From Ignavibacteriota bacterium (GTDB lineage Bacteria > Bacteroidota > Ignavibacteria > UBA10030), in the NCBI GenBank assembly GCA_003142475.1, contig PLMK01000005.1, forward strand, positions 38,364 to 86,426: a DNA stretch of 48,063 nucleotides. Direction: 5' to 3'. Below, piece by piece: positions 9,108 to 16,161 of the stretch (its first letter is position 1; every line of letters starts with the position of its first letter). The notes under the pieces are model-generated. The model saw only the letters and a program-made list of their open reading frames with translations. It ran no database searches and was not told the origin of the DNA. A program made the position numbers and the translations under genes.

Positions 9108-9653
9108 ATGTCAAAACTTTCTAAATTAATCATATTGCTGTTTGGATTTTGCATGAGTGCACTTGCACAACCAAAGTGGGCAGAAGTCATCAAAGACGAA
9201 TCTTCGGTAACATATCGCCTCACTCATCTTCTGCATACTGTCGAAGCTGTCAGTAAAGATGTAACATACCGGATTGAAATTGATGTATCGAAGAAAGAGA
9301 TAAAATCCGTTTCAGCTCAGGTTGATGTCACCACATTCGATAGTGGTAATTCAAACCGGGACTCGCATGCAATGGAAGTTATTGATGCTATCACTTATCC
9401 CAATGCCTCGTTTTCTAGCACATCGATTATACAACGAGGTGACAGCGTTACAGTTGCTGGTAAGCTGACATTCCATGGAGTTACGAAAGATGTTGTCCTC
9501 TTGGGAGTAACAAAATGGTCGCAGAATAGACTCGACGTACAGGGAGGATTTGAAATAAGTCTCACTGCATTTCAAGTCCAACGGCCTTCGTTGCTGATGG
9601 TTCCGGTCAAAGACGAATTACAATTTACATTGAAGGCATCTTTCGTATTATAG
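9108..9653 (+). CDS. YceI-like lipocalin-fold periplasmic protein
   Basis: 181 residues with a signal peptide (MSKLSKLIILLFGFCMSALAQ) and the YceI pattern: SVTYRLTHLLHTVEAVSKDV, SVSAQVDVTTFDSGNSNRDSHAMEVIDAITYPNASFSST, GDSVTVAGKLTFHGVTKDV and the closing LQFTLKAS strand. YceI proteins form a lipocalin-like barrel that binds long isoprenoids such as quinones. AAGGAG lies 6 bases before ATG and the gene follows the b561-like gene by 12 bases. With the Rieske and b561-like neighbours this suggests handling of quinone or electrons in the periplasm; that link is inference. Confidence 0.88.
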   Translation: MSKLSKLIILLFGFCMSALAQPKWAEVIKDESSVTYRLTHLLHTVEAVSKDVTYRIEIDVSKKEIKSVSAQVDVTTFDSGNSNRDSHAMEVIDAITYPNASFSSTSIIQRGDSVTVAGKLTFHGVTKDVVLLGVTKWSQNRLDVQGGFEISLTAFQVQRPSLLMVPVKDELQFTLKASFVL

Positions 9654-9728
9654 CAATTATCTATATCGATTTCGCAAGCTGAATAATAAAAAGAACAAAT
9701 GCTTATGTATCCAGCGGGCTGCGAACGA

Positions 9729-10511
9729 TTACTTCAACGTTGCCTTTAAAAATTTCTGCATCTCTGCCCAAGATTTCTTATCTGCGCTTTCGTTATAAGC
9801 GATAGGCATATTGAACTTTTTGCCGAGTTCTGTTGCCGCTGGATTGGAGAACGCGTGCAACGCACCCCTATACGATTTAAATGTAAAATCCACTCCGGCT
9901 GATTTCATTTCATTCTTAAAGTTACTGATACTTTCACTCGACGTGAATTTGTCTGCTCCGCCATTGCACACGAGAATTTTAGCTTTCACTTTTCCTTTTT
10001 GTGCAGGTTCTACCGCCGCCAGATTGCCGTGAAAACTCACGACACTCTTTAAATCTATTCCGGCACGCGCCATATTCAACACAACGCCGCCGCCGTAGCA
10101 ATAACCGATTGCTGCGATTTTGTTTGTATCGACGAGTTCGTTCTTCTTTAAAAGATCTATCGCTGCCAAGAATTTTTCCTTCAACGCGGAAAAATCTTTC
10201 ATCGATTCGCTGGCATACTTTTGTGCGTCGGTCGGATTATCGGCAATCTTACCGTCACCGTACATATCGGCAGCAAATGCTACATAGCCCAATTTCGCAA
10301 GCATCTCTGCACGCTTTTTGGGATAATCTGTGACGCCCCACCATTCATGAACAACTATGACAACCGGTCGTTTGTCTTTGATTGAATTGTCGTATGCAAG
10401 GTAGCCTTTCAGGGCTACACCGCCGGCGGTATATTCTATTGTCCTACCAATGACTTCAGCCCGCGCTACAACGAAGCTTGCAAGAACAAGCGTGAGAAAT
10501 GCGAGTTTCAT
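9729..10511 (-). CDS. Exported dienelactone hydrolase family protein
   Basis: 260-residue alpha/beta-hydrolase with a cleavable signal peptide (about residues 1-18). The dienelactone hydrolase triad is visible: nucleophile C138 in GYCYGGG, D187 in GGADKFT, H219 in ALHAFSN; E56 in VHEWWG matches the conserved glutamate. Family members hydrolyse small esters or lactones; the natural substrate here is unknown. It is transcribed alone, convergent with the YceI gene and divergent from the cassette array at 10928. Confidence 0.88.
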   Translation of the reverse strand: MKLAFLTLVLASFVVARAEVIGRTIEYTAGGVALKGYLAYDNSIKDKRPVVIVVHEWWGVTDYPKKRAEMLAKLGYVAFAADMYGDGKIADNPTDAQKYASESMKDFSALKEKFLAAIDLLKKNELVDTNKIAAIGYCYGGGVVLNMARAGIDLKSVVSFHGNLAAVEPAQKGKVKAKILVCNGGADKFTSSESISNFKNEMKSAGVDFTFKSYRGALHAFSNPAATELGKKFNMPIAYNESADKKSWAEMQKFLKATLK

Positions 10512-10927
10512 ATAGAGATTCCTTTGAGATGTGAAGAATCATAAAATGAGAGAATAAATATGCGTGTACTGTTTCTTCTATTACCATTACTCGATAAAAC
10601 AGTCATAAGAAGATGAAAGTTCCACACCTATGCCAACCTTATGAAAGAGAGAGCGGGGACTTTACCGGTAGAATCTCAAAAAGAAAAACGATCGAGCGTG
10701 AAGCATTATTTGTTTCTTCTTTAGCTTTCTCCTTGAAGTTTGTATTTCTTAAGTCACTTTTGTAGATTAGAACCAGTTCTACTATGATATGCACACGGGG
10801 AATAGCATATGCAGATTTGCCAACGTAAGAGTTTTCCAAACACACAATGATATTAATGGACTGAAAGGTGGAGTCTGTGGTTTACGCTTATAAGCGCAAA
10901 ATATAGATTAAGTCTATTTAATCACAT
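10512..10927. other. Intergenic gap before the cassette array
   Basis: About 416 bases with no convincing gene. A 68-codon minus-strand frame at 10639-10845 has no family likeness or ribosome-binding site. The promoter of the dienelactone hydrolase should lie at its left end. A perfect 12-bp palindrome CGCTTATAAGCG (10885-10896) lies just before the solo attC-like core. Confidence 0.5.
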
Positions 10928-10938
10928 GTTAGGGCGCA
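10928..10938 (+). repeat. Solo right-hand attC-like core (GTTAGGGCGCA)
   Basis: GTTAGGGCGCA is identical to the right end of the complete attC-like site at 11471-11656 and fits the attC core GTTRRRY. It lies 14 bases before the first cassette gene, where the boundary of a cassette is expected. No matching left core (TGCGCCCTAAC) is seen in the preceding 400 bases, so this is either a truncated site or the array edge. Confidence 0.6.
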
Positions 10939-10952
10939 GCCTTACATAACAG

Positions 10953-11462
10953 ATGCTGACAAATCAACAAAATAATACCGATCAAAAGTTACGAATCGCG
11001 GCATTTCATTTAACCGAGATCGCCAAATCTTATCAAGCTGCTATCGGCGATGACTTCAGTGTCGCTCATTATGAAGCCTTTCTCGCTCAGCTATTTGGCG
11101 CGTATGACTCATTTCTACAGGAAGTCAATCAATTCTTCGGATTTGAATTATCCCCTACGCAGGTTACATTGAACAATCTTTCAAGCAAGTCAACTCTAGT
11201 TCAGAAACCAATTTTTGATGAATTGACTTCATTGGTTAAAGATCCCAATAGTTGGTTCGGTCAAGCGAAACGGTTTCGCAATCATACAACCCATGTGAAC
11301 AGAGTTGGAATCACGTATCACGTTGGCGGTCCTAACAGCGGTAAATCTATGTTTCGTGATCCAAGTACTACGCAAACTCTTGAGCAAGATATCTTGTCAT
11401 TATTAAAAACATGGCTAAGCGAAATGGAACAACTTATTTCTAGATTAAGGTCTATTATGTAA
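10953..11462 (+). CDS. Hypothetical protein, HEPN-like (tentative), first cassette
   Basis: 169-residue mostly helical soluble protein, with no signal or membrane segment. A possible HEPN signature R-x4-H is seen at R109-N-H-T-T-H114, preceded by an aromatic residue (WFGQAKRF) as in many HEPN RNase or nucleotide-binding proteins; this motif is short and could be chance. The gene fills a unit bounded by attC-like cores (10928-10938 on the left, 11471-11656 on the right) and is the only gene in it, the normal shape of an integron cassette. No partner antitoxin or MNT-type gene is adjacent. The function is unknown. Confidence 0.7.
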   Translation: MLTNQQNNTDQKLRIAAFHLTEIAKSYQAAIGDDFSVAHYEAFLAQLFGAYDSFLQEVNQFFGFELSPTQVTLNNLSSKSTLVQKPIFDELTSLVKDPNSWFGQAKRFRNHTTHVNRVGITYHVGGPNSGKSMFRDPSTTQTLEQDILSLLKTWLSEMEQLISRLRSIM

Positions 11463-11470
11463 CAATCAGC

Positions 11471-11656
11471 TGCGCCCTAACCAGGCGTTCAAGCTGATCG
11501 GATGAGCCTGCCTGCCGGCAGGCAGGCGTGGGTACGTTAAGCATGGCGTACAGAGGTTTTGTGAAATTGGAAAGTAAATTACATGGAACTCGGTTCGGGC
11601 AGTTGTACATTGAAAGTTATCGTTGCTGCAACTTAACCGCCATCCGTTAGGGCGCA
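11471..11656. repeat. attC-like recombination site A
   Basis: 186-bp element with perfect 11-bp terminal inverted repeats TGCGCCCTAAC (11471-11481) and GTTAGGGCGCA (11646-11656), matching attC R''/R' cores. The inner boxes GGCGTTCAAG (11484-11493) and CTTAACCGCC (11632-11641) are complementary except for an unpaired base on the left arm, as in attC L''/L' boxes with an extrahelical base. A 22-bp palindrome (11506-11527, centre CTGCCGGCAG) lies in the variable middle. It is longer than typical attC (about 57-141 bp). Confidence 0.75.
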
Positions 11657-11680
11657 CAGAATTTACTCTAGGATAAAATT

Positions 11681-12991
11681 ATGACAAAACAAACCTTTAC
11701 AATCATAATATTATGTGAAGCCTGGATTGCATGCAATTCTCCTAACTCTCCTGTTGAATCAAAGAATAATATTATACCACCTTCAGATTCTTCACCAACA
11801 GTGTCTATAATTCCAAACAAAACAAAATTAGCTCCAGGAGATACGCTGAAGATATCTCTTCAAGCTTCTGATTCAACTTTAGCAAACGGTTCGATAGACT
11901 TTAGTGACGGAACTATTATTCAATTCAACCATTTGAGTAAGATCTTTGACACAACTATTGTTCATATTTATTCCCAAGTTGGAATATATAATATATATGT
12001 AAAATTTAGTGATGGAAATATGACAACATCTTCTTCGTTAATAATCACGGTCACATTTGTTTGGACGACACAGTCGAGCGGAACGATAAATACCCTTTAC
12101 AGTGTCTTTTTCACAAAAATGAATACAGGCGTGGTTGTAGGAGATAACGGAACCATTCTTCGAACGATTAATGAAGGTACTACGTGGGAAACCGTTAGTA
12201 GTGGAACAGCGGCTACTCTCAATAGAGTCTCATTCGTCAACGAATTAATTGGAACTGTCGTTGGGACTGGAGGTACTATTCTACGTACGATAGACGGAGG
12301 TAAAAGCTGGACACCACAGATAAGTGGAACAAACTCAAATCTACATAGCGTTTCTTTTATAGATGCTAATGACGGTGCAGTGGTAGGCGACAATGGTACC
12401 ATTCTACTTACTAAAGATGGTGGAACAAATTGGATAAATCAAACACCCATTAAATGGGATACTATTATCCCCCCATCTCCCCCAATGTTATATGATGTTT
12501 GCTATCCTGAACCCAATCACATTATTGCATTATCTGGCGGTACTTGGAGTTTTTCCTTGCGCACTACAAACGGTGGCACAAACTGGGTATATGAACGAAA
12601 TGTACCCAGTAATTATCCTAGGATAATATTTTGGAATAAAGATACAGGAATGATGTTTTGTCCAGATCATATGACGGGGCAGAATTGGACCATTGTATAT
12701 AAAACAACTGATGGTGGAAATACTTGGTTCCAATATGGCGGTAGTACTGGAGGTATATATGCATATGATGTATCCTTCTCGAATCCAGATAATGGAATGA
12801 TAGTAGGAAGTCCGAGTAGTGTTGGAGGTAGTACTATTGAGTGCACAACAGATGGAGGTCAAACTTGGACTGCGCAATCTAGTGGTACGACATCAATAGC
12901 TCTTTTTGGTGTCTTCTTTATAGCTGCTAATAATGGAACTATCGTCGGTAGTGGCGGTACAATTCTACACACAACACCTGGTGGGATGTAA
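11681..12991 (+). CDS. Ycf48-like beta-propeller lipoprotein with PKD-like domain
   Basis: 436 residues. Leader with lipobox ending WIAC (C18), a PKD-like beta-sandwich at about 45-125 (DGTIIQFNHLSK..., HIYSQVGIYNIYVKFSDG), then repeated propeller blades of the photosystem-II-assembly-factor/Ycf48 kind: GTILRTINEGTTWETVSSGTA, GTILRTIDGGKSWTPQISGT, GTILLTKDGGTNW and later TDGGQTWTAQSSGT. In non-photosynthetic bacteria such lipoproteins are secreted or surface-bound; substrates are unknown. It has no T9SS tail, unlike the next propellers. It is the sole gene between attC-like sites A and B. Confidence 0.85.
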   Translation: MTKQTFTIIILCEAWIACNSPNSPVESKNNIIPPSDSSPTVSIIPNKTKLAPGDTLKISLQASDSTLANGSIDFSDGTIIQFNHLSKIFDTTIVHIYSQVGIYNIYVKFSDGNMTTSSSLIITVTFVWTTQSSGTINTLYSVFFTKMNTGVVVGDNGTILRTINEGTTWETVSSGTAATLNRVSFVNELIGTVVGTGGTILRTIDGGKSWTPQISGTNSNLHSVSFIDANDGAVVGDNGTILLTKDGGTNWINQTPIKWDTIIPPSPPMLYDVCYPEPNHIIALSGGTWSFSLRTTNGGTNWVYERNVPSNYPRIIFWNKDTGMMFCPDHMTGQNWTIVYKTTDGGNTWFQYGGSTGGIYAYDVSFSNPDNGMIVGSPSSVGGSTIECTTDGGQTWTAQSSGTTSIALFGVFFIAANNGTIVGSGGTILHTTPGGM

Positions 12992-12999
12992 AATAATAT

Positions 13000-13222
13000 C
13001 GCCGCCTATCCAAGCGCTCAGGTTGACCGGATGAGCCCGCCACAAAGACGGCGGGCAAGCTCACTGCAAAATTCATGGCGAGCAGAGGTTGAGTGTTAAA
13101 TTGAAAGTTGATATAATGAACTTGTGGCGCAGAGCGCCATGGCGCGGAACATATAAATGTGAGGCGCCATTTCGTTATCAACATGTTGCAAATTATCAGT
13201 GCGGCAGCTTAGCGCCAATCCT
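13000..13222. repeat. attC-like site B, decayed
   Basis: Related to sites A and D but with damaged cores: the left end reads GCCGCCTATCC instead of ...CCTAAC, and the right end after CAGCTTAGCGCCAATCC lacks GTTAGG. Inner boxes remain (left AGCGCTCAGG; right CTTAGCGCC at about 13208-13216). The central palindrome is replaced by a different hairpin, GCCCGCC / GGCGGGC, showing structure kept while sequence changed. Shared middle text (GCAGAGGTT, TGAACTTG) aligns it with A and D. Confidence 0.6.
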
Positions 13223-13295
13223 GCTTGCTGAAAGTCTTATGCTTATATAAAATAATCACTAAATCATTCCTCATCTATGAAGAAGTGTACAATTT

Positions 13296-14675
13296 ATGGC
13301 CCGTAACACTGGAATTAAAATCAGCTCCTCATCACTGAGGAGACGCAAGTTTCTAAAGATGCTTGGACTCGCTGCTGTCGCAACAACGGGGATTCCAGGC
13401 ATAATAGACCCACTTAATTTCGCCAGGGCTGCAATTGCACCCGGCGAAAAGGGCATCTATATTACCGACATGTACATAGGGCAACTGTCCGGATGCGGCG
13501 GTGTTATTGTTCGTCTCGACACAAACAAAGGGATTTCGGGATATGGCGAATGCCGTGAGAACGACAGTTATGTTGTAACCGACCTGAGCTACCTCAAGCC
13601 GGCCGTTATTGGAATGAACCCTACTCAGGTTGACAGAGTTTTCGATGCAATGAACAATGCAATCCTGACTTATTACGATCCGCGCAGCGCCTACTCCATG
13701 AGCCTGATTCCTCCACGTTCAGGAGCACTGTGCGGCATTGAGGTGGCCTGCTGGGACATTGTCGGCAAAGTGTATAACATGCCGATATGGAAACTCATCG
13801 GCCCTAAACTCAGAGATAAAGTACGATTATATTGCGACACTACTGAGAGGACCGCGGACACGTTGCCGCAATACGTCCAGTCCCGATTAGACATGGGGTT
13901 TAGATGGTTTAAAGCAGATATGACTCTTACTTCCCTGTGCACTATTAATACCGATTATACCTCACAATCCGAAAGCGGTTATCCTTACACGTGCTATACT
14001 ATTAAAGATTCGGGGCTTCAAAAGTTTGCGAACTACGCCGGGCAATATCGAAGCTTAATCGGCAATGATTATCCTCTCTCATCCGATCACTATCAAGGGT
14101 GGGCCAGTAAAATTAACCTCGATGTTCCTTCGGCTGTTAAACTTGCCGATCTTATGTTGGAGTCGAACAATCAGGGTATGAACGGGGGATGGATGGAAGA
14201 TATCATCCAATGGTGGTATCCCGATCAATTCGCGCAGGTAACTGCCGGTACAGATATGCCGATTCTTACCGGTGAGGACATTTATAGTTTTAGCGAGCTC
14301 AAGCCATGGATCGATGCGGGGACGTTGGATTATATTCACCCGGATCAAGCCTCTTTCGGAGGGATACACGAGACCAGCCGTGCCGCCTCGTATGCGCATT
14401 CGAAAGGCATTTTTACTGCGTTACACTGCGCCGGGGGGCCGTTCTCGTTCGCAGCCAACCTTCACATTGCCGCAGGCATCCCCGATTTTCTCGCCCTGGA
14501 ATACCACCATGTAGACGATTCGTGCAACTCCTGGTTTGACAGCGTGGTTGACGGTTTTATAAGGCCTTTTATTCAAAGCGACGGACATTCATACGTACCA
14601 AATGGACCCGGACTGGGCATAACGCCGAACGCGACGGCGAATTCGCATGGTCTCTCATGGACACAGGTGACATAG
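13296..14675 (+). CDS. Tat-exported mandelate racemase/muconate lactonizing-family enzyme
   Basis: 459-residue enolase-superfamily protein with a twin-arginine signal (SLRRRKFLKMLGLAAVATTG, residues 13-32). The N-terminal capping domain is followed by the barrel, with WFKADM (catalytic-lysine position), metal-ligand candidates in SSDHYQGW, GGWMEDI and LTGEDIYS, and the catalytic histidine region TALHCAGGP. Members abstract the alpha proton of carboxylates, often sugar acids (dehydratases) or racemase substrates; which applies is not visible. Export by Tat is uncommon for this family and suggests action on extracellular sugar acids. GC content is clearly higher than in the flanking genes. It shares a unit between attC-like sites B and C with the following propeller gene; their ends almost touch. 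Confidence 0.87.
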   Translation: MARNTGIKISSSSLRRRKFLKMLGLAAVATTGIPGIIDPLNFARAAIAPGEKGIYITDMYIGQLSGCGGVIVRLDTNKGISGYGECRENDSYVVTDLSYLKPAVIGMNPTQVDRVFDAMNNAILTYYDPRSAYSMSLIPPRSGALCGIEVACWDIVGKVYNMPIWKLIGPKLRDKVRLYCDTTERTADTLPQYVQSRLDMGFRWFKADMTLTSLCTINTDYTSQSESGYPYTCYTIKDSGLQKFANYAGQYRSLIGNDYPLSSDHYQGWASKINLDVPSAVKLADLMLESNNQGMNGGWMEDIIQWWYPDQFAQVTAGTDMPILTGEDIYSFSELKPWIDAGTLDYIHPDQASFGGIHETSRAASYAHSKGIFTALHCAGGPFSFAANLHIAAGIPDFLALEYHHVDDSCNSWFDSVVDGFIRPFIQSDGHSYVPNGPGLGITPNATANSHGLSWTQVT

Positions 14676-14683
14676 GAATATTT

Positions 14684-15985
14684 ATGAAACAAGTTTTGCG
14701 GTTCTCTACGGTCTGGATGGCCGTTGTATTGTCATTCGGAAATGCAGTGGTTGGTTTTACACCGGTTGCTACAGCCAATGTGCATGGCAATGACGGCGCT
14801 TCGGCCTGCACAACCACGCTCGACAGCGAATGGATACAGACAAATTGGCCGGCAAGCAACAGTTTTTTTAGTCTTTACACGAGCCAGGACAAGGTTTTTG
14901 CAAGGATCTGGGACAGTCTTAATGGCGGCCGTATGTTTCTTACCGTCGATGACGGCACAAACTGGACTCAGATCGGTTCTGCAGACAGCAGTATTGACAT
15001 TCTATCCATTGTAATGTTGAACTCCAAAATTCTTGCCGGTACATGGAATGGTTTTTTTCAATCCACCGATGACGGCAGAACCTGGAATGCTGTCATACCC
15101 ACTGGAATAGCTGCAGACACTACCATATGGTCCATTGTGATGATTAATTCCACTCTTTTTGCGGGCATAACAGGTGGTATCTATAAATCCTTAGACAATG
15201 GCAGTACCTGGACCGGAGTAAGTTCGGGAATACCAGTGGATGTCCGTATTACCTCTATTGTTGCAAGTGGGAACACCATTTTTGCAGGAAGTGCCAGCAA
15301 CGGTGTTTTCAAAACAACAAACGGCGGAACAAGCTGGACTGCAATCAATTCCGGCCTTACTGATAAGCACATCTCCCAGCTCGCGGTTTTGGGTACTAGA
15401 ATGTTCGCAGTGACCTTGACCGGTGTTTTTATATCCGACAATTACGGCACGAACTGGGCGGCAGACAATTCCGGCCTAGAGAACGTAAATTGCTTCGTCG
15501 TTGTGAATGATCAGCTTTTTGCCGGCACCGATGACAACGGAGTCCACCGCTCGACCGACGGCGGCGTAACCTGGGCTTCATTCAGCTCGGGGATACCTGC
15601 CAACACTCGTATTTGGTCCCTGGCCGTAAACAGCGACGGTATCTTTGCCGGGACAAGTTCCGGTGTCTGGGTTACGGCTTCTCCCACTGAAGTAAAGATA
15701 GAAAGAGTAATCTCAGATCCCTTTTCATTTTCCTTGAAACAGAACTTTCCAAATCCGTTTAATCCCAGTACAACTATTTCATTCACCCTCGCTAAAAGAT
15801 CATTTGTGATTTTAAAAGTATATGACATTTTAGGAAGAGAGGTTGAGACATTAATAAATGGAGAAATGCAAGCTGGTAATCATAATCAACTATGGAATGC
15901 GGCCAATTTATCAAGCGGTATATACTTTTATCGTTTACAGGCTGGATTGTTTACAGAAACAAAGAAATTAGTTTTATTGAAATGA
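14684..15985 (+). CDS. Secreted beta-propeller with T9SS sorting domain (chimeric composition)
   Basis: 433 residues from the ATG at 14684 (AGGAA nearby, and a signal peptide MKQVLRFSTVWMAVVLSFGNAVVG begins there); a longer frame from 14657 overlaps the upstream gene and is less likely. Residues about 35-335 are BNR/sialidase-like propeller repeats (DGRTWNAVIPTG, NGSTWTGVSSGI, GGTSWTAINSGL, GGVTWASFSSGI). The last ~90 residues are a T9SS type A sorting domain (NFPNPFNPSTTISF ... LSSGIYFYRLQ). The propeller part is about 50% GC, whereas the sorting-domain part from about 15700 is near 34%, an abrupt change inside one gene. Likely a surface or secreted binding protein. Confidence 0.85.
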   Translation: MKQVLRFSTVWMAVVLSFGNAVVGFTPVATANVHGNDGASACTTTLDSEWIQTNWPASNSFFSLYTSQDKVFARIWDSLNGGRMFLTVDDGTNWTQIGSADSSIDILSIVMLNSKILAGTWNGFFQSTDDGRTWNAVIPTGIAADTTIWSIVMINSTLFAGITGGIYKSLDNGSTWTGVSSGIPVDVRITSIVASGNTIFAGSASNGVFKTTNGGTSWTAINSGLTDKHISQLAVLGTRMFAVTLTGVFISDNYGTNWAADNSGLENVNCFVVVNDQLFAGTDDNGVHRSTDGGVTWASFSSGIPANTRIWSLAVNSDGIFAGTSSGVWVTASPTEVKIERVISDPFSFSLKQNFPNPFNPSTTISFTLAKRSFVILKVYDILGREVETLINGEMQAGNHNQLWNAANLSSGIYFYRLQAGLFTETKKLVLLK

Positions 15986-15989
15986 AAGA

Positions 15990-16123
15990 AAAACTTGAAA
16001 ATTATTGATGCCGCAGCGCGTTGTTTGTGTCCCGCTAAAGCGGGATCCGCACTTCGACCACGATTTGATTGGGAAACATCAAATCTGTCGAAGCGGGACT
16101 TAGCGCCGATCCGTTAGGCGGCA
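15990..16123. repeat. attC-like site C (left core lost)
   Basis: The right end GTTAGGCGGCA (16113-16123) and L' box CTTAGCGCC are intact; no left CCTAAC core is present, and the element begins directly after the upstream stop codon. From AACTTGAAAATTAT (15992) to the right core it matches site D over about 125 bp. Inner arms GTCCCGCT (16029-16036) and AGCGGGAC (16092-16099) can pair and enclose a hairpin with arms GATTTGAT / ATCAAATC. Confidence 0.65.
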
Positions 16124-16161
16124 CTTGATTTTTACAATTAGTAAAATACAGAGGAGGTCTT

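Noticed and set aside
10639-10845. 68-codon minus-strand frame
   Set aside because: No ribosome-binding site, no family likeness and unremarkable composition; probably a chance frame in an intergenic gap.
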